Counted from the first letter of the stretch, positions 1 through 9,326 are shown. The stretch: 64,000 nucleotides of DNA from Bacillota bacterium (GCA_023414355.1 JAEZOB010000042.1:62001-126000); one strand, 5' to 3'. The notes: generated by a model not told the origin, from the letters alone. Program-made: numbers and translations.

Positions 1-16
1 ATAATTAATACCTGAA

Positions 17-37
17 AGAAGTTCAAAATGAACTTCT
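17..37 (-). terminator. Hairpin after the metallophosphoesterase gene
   Basis: A perfect 9-bp inverted repeat (AGAAGTTCA / TGAACTTCT) with a 3-base loop lies about 40 bases past the stop codon of the phosphoesterase gene. The U-tract on the minus strand is weak (CTTTC), so this is a probable rather than certain terminator. Confidence 0.5.
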
Positions 38-79
38 ATAACGATTTCTTATCATTCTTTAGTTCCATTTTGACGTTCT

Positions 80-988
80 TTATTTTGAATTATTATCATG
101 GGCAAGCTTCACATATACCAACTCAGGGATATTGAAGATACGTGGCATGATCGAATGCGAACCAAGTCCTCTAGATACAATCAATTGACTGTTCAAATAC
201 TCATGTTTTCCGGAATCATATTTTGGAAAGAACTTTGCCTGTGGTGATAGCACTCCGCCGATCCCCGGAAGTCTCATCATTCCGCCGTGTAAATGTCCGG
301 AAAGTATCAGGTCTGCTCCCCATTCTGCATAATGATTAAAGTAGACAGGATTATGAGCAATCAAAATCTGATATTGATTTTCTGATCTTTGTCCAACCAG
401 CGAAGAAATATAATCCGCCTCCATTTCTTTCGCAGTCTGAAAGCCGAAATAATCAGCACCGATGGAGATGCCCGTAATGCGAAGCCTCTCACCCTTCCAT
501 TCCATGGTGATGCTTTCATTATCCAGAAAAACAACTCCTTTTTTCCTTAAACGGTTTTTAAATTCTACCCAGGAATGGTAATACGCTTCCTCCTCCTTGG
601 TCCGTTCTGCTTTTATAGCCTTACCGATCCGTTCCATCCGCTGCTCATGATTGCCATAGGCATAAAAGATTTTGTATCGTTCTGATAGCTTGTCCAATAA
701 GGTATAAGCATTTCCCGGACAGCTGGCAGCTTTTTTATTAATAATATCCCCGGCAACAATGATAAAATCCGGTTTTAAAGAATCGATTCTTTTGATTAAT
801 CGATGATTATCTGTTCCAAAGGTGCGGTTATGCAGATCCGCCAGTAATACAAATCCAGTTTGCTGAAAGGTTGGCAAAAGTTTATCGGATTTTATCTGGA
901 ACTTTGTAGTTGATAACATCCGCTGCTCTATGTAAATCCACAAAATTAGCAATGCGATTATCCCATAGATTATAATCTCCTTCGGCAT
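80..988 (-). CDS. Membrane-anchored metallophosphoesterase (calcineurin-like, YkuE type)
   Basis: 302-residue metal-dependent phosphoesterase. Visible motifs are D51-x-H53 in LADLHNRTFG, GD in IIVAGDII, GNHE in YAYGNHEQR, and a late GHLHGG; together these form the two-metal site of the calcineurin-like family. A hydrophobic helix at about residues 5-20 has no cleavage site, which suggests an N-terminal anchor with the catalytic domain outside the membrane. Known relatives (YkuE type) act on lipid- or wall-linked phosphates, but the substrate cannot be read here. The ATG is preceded by AAAGGAG at 6-nt spacing. The gene stands alone, with two promoter candidates upstream and a hairpin downstream. 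Confidence 0.85.
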   Translation of the reverse strand: MPKEIIIYGIIALLILWIYIEQRMLSTTKFQIKSDKLLPTFQQTGFVLLADLHNRTFGTDNHRLIKRIDSLKPDFIIVAGDIINKKAASCPGNAYTLLDKLSERYKIFYAYGNHEQRMERIGKAIKAERTKEEEAYYHSWVEFKNRLRKKGVVFLDNESITMEWKGERLRITGISIGADYFGFQTAKEMEADYISSLVGQRSENQYQILIAHNPVYFNHYAEWGADLILSGHLHGGMMRLPGIGGVLSPQAKFFPKYDSGKHEYLNSQLIVSRGLGSHSIMPRIFNIPELVYVKLAHDNNSK

Positions 989-1093
989 ATCCGGCTCCTT
1001 TATTTATGATTTGACACATTCCTATTACACAGAATAACACGATGCATTATTGTAGTATGCATTACTGAACGATATATTCATATTGCATATATT

Positions 1094-1102
1094 ATTATAG
1101 CA
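1094..1102 (-). promoter_or_regulatory. Extended -10 promoter candidate for the metallophosphoesterase gene
   Basis: The minus strand reads TGCTATAAT, a perfect -10 hexamer with the TGn extension. No good -35 is found 17 bases upstream. It lies about 105 bases before the ATG at 988. Confidence 0.4.
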
Positions 1103-1149
1103 CGAAGAGATAATGTTTTTCGTATTTTACACGCTCACTTCGCTATATT

Positions 1150-1179
1150 ATCATATATTAGTCGGAGGCTTTGTGTCAA
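1150..1179 (-). promoter_or_regulatory. Sigma-A-like promoter candidate upstream of the metallophosphoesterase
   Basis: On the minus strand TTGACA is followed after 18 bases by TATGAT. The -35 is perfect and the -10 good. It would transcribe leftward into the phosphoesterase gene. Confidence 0.4.
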
Positions 1180-1388
1180 TAAGTTTCGGAGGAGAACAGA
1201 GATCCGAGTGACAAGAATACAAGCAAGGTTTCCTTCTATTTCATCCAGAATCCTTGCTTGTTTGTTGACAACCCGTGATAAGAGTAATTTAAATTTCCTA
1301 TCGGAAATCCAAGGAAATTGTTTCTCCTGAGCATTCATCAATCTATGTTCTAAGATTAGATTTATTATATAGAAAAAACATCATTGTC

Positions 1389-1796
1389 TTAGCGATGGTT
1401 GAGTTTATCGAAGATAAAATAAGTAATGAGTGATACGCTTCCTGTTAATATACTACCCCAGAGCAAGTCAATCACCGTAATTTTTACCGGCCAATCTTTG
1501 ATGGTTGCCAGATTGGTTAAATCATAGGTGGCATAAGTGATTAATCCGAATATTATACCGGAAGAAAGCGCATATTTCCAACTATCCCTTTCTACTGCCG
1601 GATTGACAACAAAATACACGATACCGATGATAAAAAGCAGGTAGAATATCATTGCCGCCACCCAGTTAGGTTTCGAGCTCATGAGATATCCTAAGTACGC
1701 TTGATACATTTTTTTTGCAACAACGGCCAACCAGATGATATCAATTGTAAAAAACACAATGACAGCAATGACATACATTTGAATATAATTTTTCAT
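1389..1796 (-). CDS. DUF2177 family membrane protein
   Basis: 135 residues with four predicted membrane helices (about 5-27, 46-66, 76-94 and 107-130). The family fingerprint is recognisable: an N-terminal FFTIDIIWL segment, a central YATYDLTNLATIKDWP and the C-terminal DLLWGS. DUF2177 proteins have no known function. The start has a strong GAGGAGG at 7-nt spacing. It follows the DUF1295 gene by 23 bases, so the two are probably co-transcribed. The shared membrane location suggests a common role, but nothing in the sequence says what. Confidence 0.85.
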   Translation of the reverse strand: MKNYIQMYVIAVIVFFTIDIIWLAVVAKKMYQAYLGYLMSSKPNWVAAMIFYLLFIIGIVYFVVNPAVERDSWKYALSSGIIFGLITYATYDLTNLATIKDWPVKITVIDLLWGSILTGSVSLITYFIFDKLNHR

Positions 1797-1819
1797 TAAA
1801 GAACCTCCTCATTAGTAAA

Positions 1820-2587
1820 TTATTGTTTTGGAAACCAAGGGAAAAAGGCAGGTGTATTTTTCGCATATTCCAGGAATTCTTTATTATTCTGATACTTTCG
1901 CTCCAACATCGGAACTCCTGATACAAACCTTAATAATAAAGTGATTATCAGTGGGCTGGCTATTCCAAGCCATCCGCAGTTCGAGGAAAAGCACAATAGG
2001 AATATTCCCCACCACTGAACTGCTTCTCCGAAATAATTCGGATGCCTTGTATAACGCCAGAGACCCGATGTAATGATATGTCCTTTGTTCTCTGGCTTCT
2101 TTTTGAAGCTGTCCAGTTGAGCATCTCCAACTGCTTCAAAGAAAAACCCGATGGACCAGATCAGTATACCCAACCCTTCTGCGACACCGAACTGCCAGTT
2201 AGAAGTATCATTATTGACAACTGTAGGATAAGCGATGATAAACATGAAAAAGCCCTGCAGCATAAAAATTTGAAAAAACGCCCTGACTGCGAGCCATCTG
2301 CCCCACTCCTGACGCCATTTGGCATATCTGAAATCTTCCGGTTTACCGAAATTTCTTTTTAATATATGTACAAAAAGTCTTATTCCCCAAAGCACGACTA
2401 ATACTGTCGAGGCTATGCTGCGCGGATTATGGTTATCAGAGAGAATGAAAGTTGATAGTACAACCAGCACAAACCCTAATCCCCAGCCGATATCAACGAT
2501 CGAATTATTCTTTACCATCTGCGCAATCAGATAGAGAACAACCATATAAATAAATATTACAACTACACTCTGAAGCAATAAACTCAT
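1820..2587 (-). CDS. DUF1295 family integral membrane protein (steroid 5-alpha-reductase / ICMT-like fold)
   Basis: 255 residues with about six or seven membrane helices. The C-terminal motif GLWRYTRHPNYFGE is the signature shared by DUF1295 proteins, steroid 5-alpha-reductases and isoprenylcysteine methyltransferases, where it helps bind the nucleotide cofactor. N-terminal IVDIGWGLGF is also typical of DUF1295. Reductase or methyltransferase activity cannot be decided from sequence. The start follows GAGGAAAAAT. It lies 31 bases after the DhaL-DegV gene and 23 bases before the DUF2177 gene, all in one direction. Confidence 0.85.
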   Translation of the reverse strand: MSLLLQSVVVIFIYMVVLYLIAQMVKNNSIVDIGWGLGFVLVVLSTFILSDNHNPRSIASTVLVVLWGIRLFVHILKRNFGKPEDFRYAKWRQEWGRWLAVRAFFQIFMLQGFFMFIIAYPTVVNNDTSNWQFGVAEGLGILIWSIGFFFEAVGDAQLDSFKKKPENKGHIITSGLWRYTRHPNYFGEAVQWWGIFLLCFSSNCGWLGIASPLIITLLLRFVSGVPMLERKYQNNKEFLEYAKNTPAFFPWFPKQ

Positions 2588-2618
2588 ATTTTTCCTCGTT
2601 TCTGCACTGTTTTATGGA

Positions 2619-4397
2619 CTATTCCATGATATAAGCTACCGCAACTGCACCTTTGCCTGCGTTTAGACCAACTATGGGAGAGATCTCTGTAATATAGTCC
2701 GGAGCCTTCCCAAGTAGTCCGGTCAGCTGATCTCCTATCAGGGTGGCTCTCTGAGGGGCATGCGCATGAACTACACAATAGGATTTGATCCTATTCTCCT
2801 GATGATCCTCCGTAACAAGCTGAAGTATCTTTTTGATATTTGATTTGGAACTGAAGGCCTTACCAAAAGCGATTCCCTTACCGTTTTCGTCGATAGAGAT
2901 AATTGGTTTAATATTCAACAGTTTACCCAGTATACCGATTGCTTTCGATACCCGTCCACCCTTGACCATGTATTTAAAGGTATTGATACTAACATAAATC
3001 TTTGTTTTTTGTAGGGTGTATTCAATCAGATTTACTATTTCCTCATGGCCTTTTCCCTGTTCCAACGCTTTTGCAGCATGTAACACCAAAAGTCCTTCGG
3101 CGCCGGAATTCTGCTTCGTATCAATGACAGCTATAGGATAGCCGTCTTTGATCAACTTCTCCGAAGCCTTTTTAACCACCTGAAAAGTACCGCTCATTTC
3201 CTTAGAAACAATCATCGCAATAATTGAGTCATAGTGGGAGGATAAGAAAGAAAATAGGTTATCTATGTAAGCCTGCGTCGGTTGAGAGCTTGTCGGATAT
3301 TCATTCAGCTGATCTAGTAAGGAATAAAAACAATCCGGCTTTATTGTGACCTTATCGAGATAAGAGGAGCCCTCTAACATTAAGTTCAGCGGAATGACAT
3401 GAATCTGGTATTGATCTATCAGAGTATCCGGTAAATCTGCGATAGAATCAGTCAGCAGAGCAATTTTATGTAGCCTTTGATGAGCTGTCTGAAATTGCTT
3501 TTTCATATCATCCACCTTCTGCTGAAGGATAGAACCATGCCCTCGCAGGATCGAGAATAATTTATCAGGTTCGTTCGTATGAATATGGACTCTCATATTC
3601 TCCTTTGATCCTGCTACAATCAAGGAATCACCCAGGCCTTTGATGGCTTGTTTTATTTTTGATGAATCAGTAGTGATATTTGTTAAAAATGCTTCTGTAC
3701 AATAGCGATACTGTAATTGCTCGGTCAAAACAAAATTCTCTTCAGTAACAGCCTCTTCCTCGTATTCCGGTAACTGTTCGACTTCTTTTCGCTGAAGGAA
3801 ATTTACCATACCCTCCAAGAATAGGACAAAGCCATTTCCTCCCGAATCTACAACAGAAGCTTTTTTTAATGTGCTCAATTGATTTGGGGTATTTTCCAAA
3901 GCTTTTCGAGCTGCATCTAAGGCTTGCGTGATCATCTCCTCGAAGGTTATTCTGACATCCTTCAAATGATAAATTGCTTCTACCCATTCTCTGATTACGG
4001 TAATCATCGTACCCTCTATCGGATTCAATATCGCATTATAAGCATATGGAACCGCTTTCTTCAGAGTTTCAGCAAAGCTTTTTATCGTACAATTCTCAAA
4101 ATCTTTGAATTCTTCATTGATTCCATGTAAAAATTGTGCAAATATTATTCCTGAATTTCCTCTGGCACCACCAAGCGCAGCCTTTGCCATGGAATCCAAG
4201 GTCTTTTTCATTGATTCCTGATGCTTGGTCTCAGTAATGATGGATTCCATGGTATACAGTAGATTACTGCCGGTATCTCCGTCAGGAATAGGAAAGACAT
4301 TCATCCTGTTGAGCTTGTTCTTATTTCTTTTAACCTCCATTGTCCCTGAGATAAATGCTTTATATAATGTTTCACCACTTAGGAAGGTTATATCCAT
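2619..4397 (-). CDS. DhaL (DAK2)-DegV fusion protein, probable single-chain fatty-acid kinase
   Basis: 592 residues joining two functions that are usually separate proteins. Residues 1 to about 200 are a DhaL/DAK2 nucleotide-binding domain with DGDTGSN at 39-45 (Mg-ATP ligands) and GGARGNSGII. Residues about 225-300 match the middle domain of FakA (YRYCTEAFL, VHIHTNEP). From about residue 307 to the end is a complete DegV/FakB lipid-binding domain (LLTDSIADLP, TSSQPTQ, SKEMSGTFQ). FakA normally ends in its own third domain, which is absent here. In the Fak system FakB presents a fatty acid to FakA for phosphorylation and entry into phospholipid synthesis. Acyl-phosphate production is inferred, not shown. 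Strong AAAGGAG at 7-nt spacing. Confidence 0.85.
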   Translation of the reverse strand: MDITFLSGETLYKAFISGTMEVKRNKNKLNRMNVFPIPDGDTGSNLLYTMESIITETKHQESMKKTLDSMAKAALGGARGNSGIIFAQFLHGINEEFKDFENCTIKSFAETLKKAVPYAYNAILNPIEGTMITVIREWVEAIYHLKDVRITFEEMITQALDAARKALENTPNQLSTLKKASVVDSGGNGFVLFLEGMVNFLQRKEVEQLPEYEEEAVTEENFVLTEQLQYRYCTEAFLTNITTDSSKIKQAIKGLGDSLIVAGSKENMRVHIHTNEPDKLFSILRGHGSILQQKVDDMKKQFQTAHQRLHKIALLTDSIADLPDTLIDQYQIHVIPLNLMLEGSSYLDKVTIKPDCFYSLLDQLNEYPTSSQPTQAYIDNLFSFLSSHYDSIIAMIVSKEMSGTFQVVKKASEKLIKDGYPIAVIDTKQNSGAEGLLVLHAAKALEQGKGHEEIVNLIEYTLQKTKIYVSINTFKYMVKGGRVSKAIGILGKLLNIKPIISIDENGKGIAFGKAFSSKSNIKKILQLVTEDHQENRIKSYCVVHAHAPQRATLIGDQLTGLLGKAPDYITEISPIVGLNAGKGAVAVAYIME

Positions 4398-4452
4398 TGG
4401 TATCTCCTTTATTTGAATGTATATTAGGAATGTTTCCTATTGTTTATAATTA

Positions 4453-4482
4453 ATATTATCATTCTGATAGCATAATTGTCAA
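4453..4482 (-). promoter_or_regulatory. Promoter candidate for the DhaL-DegV gene
   Basis: Minus-strand TTGACA, 18-base spacer, TAATAT (4/6 match to the -10 consensus), about 55 bases before the start codon. A second TTGACA lies 15 bases further upstream. Confidence 0.4.
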
Positions 4483-4611
4483 CAAATATTATATCTGTCA
4501 ATATATAATTCATTCGAAAGAGAACTTTATTTTATTGTATTTGTGTATTCATTTCATACACTTTACATTTCTTTGCAGGCACGGTACTACTACAGGTTGC
4601 CCCACAATAAA

Positions 4612-4641
4612 AGGACTCCTCTGCAGATGCATTGGAGTCCT
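4612..4641 (-). terminator. Rho-independent terminator of the DacF-type gene
   Basis: AGGACTCC / GGAGTCCT form a perfect 8-bp stem, followed on the minus strand by TTTTATTG. It lies 34 bases past the carboxypeptidase stop codon. Confidence 0.7.
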
Positions 4642-4674
4642 CATTCGATCATAAGCATGAACCACAAATCTTAT

Positions 4675-5907
4675 TTATTTTCCTAAGAATAATTTCTTCA
4701 TTGTCTTGATGAAATAATCCTTCAATTTTGCTTTCTCTATCTCCTCAGAAGCCAGAATATCGATACTGCCTATCTTATCATTTCCGTAAAAATAGGTAAT
4801 CTCACCGATTTTTGCTCCTTTGGCTACCGGTGCTTCAATTGTTTCATAAAGTGTTATTTCCTTACGAATGTCATTCGTACTCTTTCCTTTGGTACAAAGA
4901 TAGGAAAATTTTTTTTCTATCTGTCCTTGAACCTGATCATTTACACCCTTACTGACCTTTACCGGATCAATAACTGTATCTTTATTCTCATCCACATAGA
5001 TGCTATAGTTGGCAAAGCCGTAATTCAGAAGCTTGGAGGCCTCCTGAAAACGTGTTTTTGTATCCGGTGCTGCCAACACCACTGCAATCAGATCCATATT
5101 ATTTTTCTTCGCGGTTGCTGATAGGCAGTATTTTGCCAGGCTGGTGGAACCTGTCTTAAGACCTGTAATCCCTTGATAAAAGCGTACCAGCTTATTGGTA
5201 TTGGATAGTCCGAATTCGCTTTCTCCTCTTTTTGTTTTATGTGTAATGGTATCCATCCACACGGTAGAGTATTTGCTGATATCCGGATGCTTCGTGATAA
5301 GCTCCCGGGACATCAACGCAACATCATAGGCCGAGGAATAATGGTTATCCGTATCCAGACCGCAGCAGTTAACGAAATTCGTATTGTTCATTCCAAGCTC
5401 TTTCGCTCTGCTGTTCATCCTTGCCACAAATTCTTCCTCAGAACCTGCAATGAGTTCCGCCATAGCCACAGAAGCATCATTTGCACTGGCAATGCTGATG
5501 CATTTTAGCATTGTATCGACATTTTGGGTCTCATTTGGCTCGAGATAGACCTGAGATCCCCCCATAGATGCTGCATATTCTGAGACGGTCACCTGATCCA
5601 TCAGTGATATCTGACCCGAATCAAGCGCTTCGAAAATCAACAGCAATGTCATGATCTTCGTGATACTGGCAGGTTTTCTGCGCTCATCTTTATTCTTCTC
5701 GTAAATTATTTTTCCGGTGGAGCCTTCGATCAGAACAGCAGAAGGCGAATCTATGTCCAGCTGTGCGTCAGCCTTTGCTGTAACCGTTACAGCCTCCCCT
5801 TCCTTCTTATGTATCGTATTTCTTACACCTGCATCCGAATGGTATGGATTAAACAACAGAAGAAGCATGGAACATATGAGGATAACTGCACTTAACTTTT
5901 TCATCAT
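4675..5907 (-). CDS. dacF: D-alanyl-D-alanine carboxypeptidase (DacF/PBP5-like, S11 family)
   Basis: 410 residues. A signal peptide (about 1-26, hydrophobic core VILICSMLLLLF) exports the enzyme. The three penicillin-binding motifs are in order: S81-I-T-K84 with the catalytic serine and lysine, SAN at about residue 141, and KTG in LKTGSTS at about residue 250. A C-terminal beta domain and a basic tail (KDYFIKTMKKLFLGK) follow, the tail probably binding the membrane. It trims the terminal D-Ala from peptidoglycan stem peptides. The symbol follows the sporulation-linked dacF of Firmicutes; a vegetative dacA-type role is equally possible. It is flanked by its own terminator and appears to be a single transcription unit. 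Confidence 0.85.
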   Translation of the reverse strand: MMKKLSAVILICSMLLLLFNPYHSDAGVRNTIHKKEGEAVTVTAKADAQLDIDSPSAVLIEGSTGKIIYEKNKDERRKPASITKIMTLLLIFEALDSGQISLMDQVTVSEYAASMGGSQVYLEPNETQNVDTMLKCISIASANDASVAMAELIAGSEEEFVARMNSRAKELGMNNTNFVNCCGLDTDNHYSSAYDVALMSRELITKHPDISKYSTVWMDTITHKTKRGESEFGLSNTNKLVRFYQGITGLKTGSTSLAKYCLSATAKKNNMDLIAVVLAAPDTKTRFQEASKLLNYGFANYSIYVDENKDTVIDPVKVSKGVNDQVQGQIEKKFSYLCTKGKSTNDIRKEITLYETIEAPVAKGAKIGEITYFYGNDKIGSIDILASEEIEKAKLKDYFIKTMKKLFLGK

Positions 5908-6100
5908 AACTCCATAAAAAAGTATTATTACTATTTTAATCCATGCCCTACGCTTTTAGACCAATCCTATGATAAATTGTCTTGGTTTCTTGTTCTGTTA
6001 TCATTTTCCTTTGACTTATTCTGTTATCGAATAACCGAATTTCATATCCTGGGATAATTACTATGAAATCTGAAATTCTTTAGCTTAGTATCTTAACCTC

Positions 6101-7366
6101 TCATATGCTCTGTGCAGATGATCGCCGGTAGAAAATGGCTGTGACAAGCATGCCGGTCAGCAGTAACAAAATACATAAAACAAAGGGAAGTATTCTGGAG
6201 ATATCGCTGAGAAGTCCTCCGATATATCCAAAGGGAACACTGACCAGCATTACGGTCGTCTGGAGCAGAGCCATGATTGTCGAACGCTCCGTTGGATCCA
6301 CGTGAATTGCCACCAGGGATTCTCTCAGCGTACCAAGTACTGCGATTCCCAGAGCTTCAAAAACCAGTGATATCGATAATATGATGTAACCCCATCCTCC
6401 GGTATTTGTGATGGAAATCAACAAGATACAGCTGATAATAGAGCTGAAGAAACCTGCAAATAAAGGCCATTTCAGCTTTGATTGGTTGATATGTGCGATC
6501 ACAGTAAAGAAAAGCAGTATGGATAGTATGCTTTTTGCCATTGGAAAGATAGGCAGCAAGGTATCCGGGATACCGATCCGCCTGGAGGCGATGATCTGCC
6601 AAAAGGTCATTCCCAGCATGCCGACAATTTCTACCAGGATACTGATTACGATAGCAAAAATCGTCCCTCTGGAGGTAATAATCTTATGTAAAGCACTTTT
6701 GTATCCGGACAGCATTGTAAGCCAGGAAACATTGCGGGAAGCCTCCTGTCTGATTTTACCTGCCGCAGTCTCCTTGGAGAATTTATATAGGATAAGCAGC
6801 TTTGCTGTCATGATCACAAAAGCATTAATATAGAGAATTCGGATCGCAGGTACCAAGGTCAGTCTTGAAACAAGGATAGAGGAAATCGGTGCAAAAAGTG
6901 CAGAAAGATTACCTGCAATCAGAACCCAGGAATAAATTTGTGTGATTTTATCCTTCGGAGCATCCTCAATCAGCAGACAGTCCCAGGATACGGTTGTAAT
7001 CTTCATCGTACCGTTGAGTACAGCTGCTACAACAAAGAACCAAAAGCCTTGACTGAAAGCCCAGATGAGGCATGGTAGGCTCCAGGCTAGAAAATCAAAC
7101 ACCATGGTGCTCTTCCTGCGTCCCAGCTTATCAATGATCGCTCCGGACAAAAATGCACAGATCATTTGAGAAAACATATAAATAGAAGTTACAATTCCCA
7201 CCTGCACATCATTCATGCCAAAGGTAAGCATATACACCGATGCATAAGGCAGACAAAGATTCATGGAAAGTCCCCACATGGGCTCGGTATAGACACAAGC
7301 GCGTGGATTACCGCGCAGTTCGAACAGGGTACGCAGCAGCGGATGCTTTAATAGTAAGTCTTTCAT
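6101..7366 (-). CDS. Major facilitator superfamily transporter
   Basis: 421 residues with about 12 hydrophobic helices. The loop between helices 2 and 3 carries DKLGRRKS, a good MFS motif A. The N-terminal half also holds LIEDAPKDK, seen in a group of Firmicute MFS proteins of unknown substrate. No substrate-specific residue pattern is recognisable; drug efflux and solute uptake are both possible. It is monocistronic: 193 bases separate it from dacF and 210 from the chemoreceptor on the other side, which has its own terminator. Confidence 0.8.
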   Translation of the reverse strand: MKDLLLKHPLLRTLFELRGNPRACVYTEPMWGLSMNLCLPYASVYMLTFGMNDVQVGIVTSIYMFSQMICAFLSGAIIDKLGRRKSTMVFDFLAWSLPCLIWAFSQGFWFFVVAAVLNGTMKITTVSWDCLLIEDAPKDKITQIYSWVLIAGNLSALFAPISSILVSRLTLVPAIRILYINAFVIMTAKLLILYKFSKETAAGKIRQEASRNVSWLTMLSGYKSALHKIITSRGTIFAIVISILVEIVGMLGMTFWQIIASRRIGIPDTLLPIFPMAKSILSILLFFTVIAHINQSKLKWPLFAGFFSSIISCILLISITNTGGWGYIILSISLVFEALGIAVLGTLRESLVAIHVDPTERSTIMALLQTTVMLVSVPFGYIGGLLSDISRILPFVLCILLLLTGMLVTAIFYRRSSAQSI

Positions 7367-7502
7367 AGTATTATTCTTGTCCTTTCCTGATGCTGACTGA
7401 TCCTATCATAGTTAAATCAGTACATACCATATTCCATCATTTTATCACACAGAAACTCTGTAATCAACAGATACGACGACGATGCTCATCTATTCACAAT
7501 TA

Positions 7503-7544
7503 AAAATGTCTTAACCTATATATATAATTAAGTCAAGACATTTT
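7503..7544 (-). terminator. Terminator at the end of the seven-gene ABC/chemotaxis operon
   Basis: AAAATGTCTT / AAGACATTTT form a perfect 10-bp inverted repeat with an A+T-rich loop, 33 bases past the chemoreceptor stop codon. On the minus strand the second arm runs into TTTTTA. Confidence 0.65.
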
Positions 7545-7576
7545 CTACTGTTTATTTATAATGAAATATGTTTTGT

Positions 7577-9316
7577 TTAAGAATTCGCTCTTCTTAACTT
7601 CATCCTATGAAGTAATGTCATTAGTAAGTCTGACTGTGCAGTCAACTGTTCGCTGGCTGCCGCACTTTCCTGGGCAGTAGCAGAATTCATTCTAATGATA
7701 TCTGAGATATTACTTATCTGGGCTATGACATGTTCTACTGATTTATGCTGCTTATTGGTTTCCTCCAGAATATGATTGACTGCGTCAGCTGCAATATCAA
7801 TATGCTCTTCGGTATCATTTAATACCTTAGCCGTTAGTTTTACCTCTTTATCTCCCTTCTGTACAGCATCCAGGGTTTCAATGATCATCTTCTCTGTCTG
7901 TTTTGATGCTGCAGAACATTTTTCAGCAAGTTTTGCCACTTCATTCGCAACCACTGTAAAGCCCTTTCCTGCATCACCGGCTCTGGCGGCTTCAATCTGA
8001 GCATTGAGCGCCAGCAGATTTGTCTGCTCTGCAATATCATTGATATCTTGAAGTATCACTGATACCTGTTTACTGGTATCAGTGATGACCGACATGGTAG
8101 TAACTAATCCATTCATTTTTTCACGGCCAATCTCAGCACTGCTGCGCGCACTTTTAGAGAGTTTGTCCGCTGTCTCACATAAAGCTTCATTAGATTTTGC
8201 ATTCAATGAGATCGTCTGGATTGATGTAGAAATTTCACTCATAGCTTTACTTTGTTCTGCGGTTCCCTCTGCCAGGCTCATTGCACCATCCGATACCTGT
8301 GCGGCTCCGGCATAAACCTCATTAGAGGCCTGTTCTATCCGCTGGAATACCTCATTCAGAAAATCCAGAATACTGGTCAGTGATTTCTGAATTGGTTCGA
8401 AATCTCCCAGATAATCCTGATTCATCTCAATGGACAGATCATTGTCTACAATATGCTGAAGTTTATCAGAGATATCATAAATATATATCTTCAAAGACCC
8501 TACTGTATCAGATAATCCTTCCGCTAAGGTTCCGATTTCGTTATCACTATGTTTGGAAATTTTTACTTTAAGATTACCTTGTGCAATTTCCTGTGACGCA
8601 GAGGTTAGCTTTTCCAGTGGGTCACAGATTTCACGGATCACTTGTTTTATTCTTTTAATTATTCTCCGCAATATATAAGCCATGATCAGGATCATCACAA
8701 GAATTATAATTAAACTAAAGCTTAAGCATTGTCTGCTGTAAGCAGAACCCTGCTTGCTCATAAAGGCAAACAAACTGCTGATAGAGCTTTCCAATTCTTT
8801 TGCTAAACCTGATGCCTCACCGCTATATATTTTAATTGAATTATATTTACTTGAAGCTTTTTCATATTGCACAATTCGGTCTTTCTTCTGTAAGTAATCA
8901 TCTAGGAGGAGCATAATATTGTGATAGGATTCCCTGCTCTCCGGTTTCTTCATTATTTCAGATAAGTCTTTTACATTCTTTGTCAATTCCTCAGATAGGT
9001 CATCGATTCGACTAAAGCTATCCGCTTGAGTTGCAGCAGTCGAATCATATACCAGATATCTTAATTCCGCATGAAGAGAATTGAATTTCAGTTCAAGACT
9101 ACCAACCCTGCCTTGGCCTGAACCATAAACCTCGAATACAGATTTATTAACCAGTGCAATTGTCAAAGTTAATGAAATCAACAATATAATCAATGCAGAT
9201 AAACTAAGGATGGCTTTATAAAAGGAATATGTAAGCTGGCCACTCACACTGTCTTTCATAATTTTCTTTTGTATGTTTACCTTTGAAGAACTCTCTCTTT
9301 TTTTACTTGACTTCAT
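7577..9316 (-). CDS. Methyl-accepting chemotaxis protein with extracytoplasmic sensor
   Basis: 579 residues. TM1 is about 34-56, an extracytoplasmic helical region of about 140 residues follows, TM2 is about 198-216, then HAMP and a long signalling coiled coil. The hairpin tip is recognisable around DIAEQTNLLALNAQIEAARA and GFTVVANEVAKLAE, where CheA and CheW dock. The ATG has GAGG at 8-nt spacing and lies only 10 bases after the HAD phosphatase gene. It is therefore probably the last gene of the ABC-transporter operon and may sense the same nutrient, directly or through the solute-binding protein. That link is inferred from position. Confidence 0.9.
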   Translation of the reverse strand: MKSSKKRESSSKVNIQKKIMKDSVSGQLTYSFYKAILSLSALIILLISLTLTIALVNKSVFEVYGSGQGRVGSLELKFNSLHAELRYLVYDSTAATQADSFSRIDDLSEELTKNVKDLSEIMKKPESRESYHNIMLLLDDYLQKKDRIVQYEKASSKYNSIKIYSGEASGLAKELESSISSLFAFMSKQGSAYSRQCLSFSLIIILVMILIMAYILRRIIKRIKQVIREICDPLEKLTSASQEIAQGNLKVKISKHSDNEIGTLAEGLSDTVGSLKIYIYDISDKLQHIVDNDLSIEMNQDYLGDFEPIQKSLTSILDFLNEVFQRIEQASNEVYAGAAQVSDGAMSLAEGTAEQSKAMSEISTSIQTISLNAKSNEALCETADKLSKSARSSAEIGREKMNGLVTTMSVITDTSKQVSVILQDINDIAEQTNLLALNAQIEAARAGDAGKGFTVVANEVAKLAEKCSAASKQTEKMIIETLDAVQKGDKEVKLTAKVLNDTEEHIDIAADAVNHILEETNKQHKSVEHVIAQISNISDIIRMNSATAQESAAASEQLTAQSDLLMTLLHRMKLRRANS

Positions 9317-9326
9317 ACCTTATACC

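Larger units (their letters stand above)
989..1388. other. Intergenic stretch with an inverted-repeat element and a doubtful 68-codon ORF
   Basis: This 400-base stretch separates the DUF2177 and phosphoesterase genes. It contains two promoter-like sequences (listed separately) and a perfect 10-bp inverted repeat, ACAAGCAAGG at 1219-1228 and CCTTGCTTGT at 1252-1261. A minus-strand ORF (1135-1341) opens with TTG then ATG, has no Shine-Dalgarno sequence, and contains both the inverted repeat and a promoter-like sequence. I therefore do not call it a gene. The compact inverted repeat could mark a dispersed intergenic element. Confidence 0.4.

Noticed and set aside
6039..6069. 8-bp inverted repeat ATTTCATA / TATGAAAT after the MFS gene
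   Set aside because: Stem is short and AT-rich with no U-tract, so it is too weak to call a terminator.
6408..6833. 141-codon plus-strand ORF
   Set aside because: Antisense to the MFS transporter; the hydrophobic character mirrors the transporter frame and no ribosome binding site is seen.
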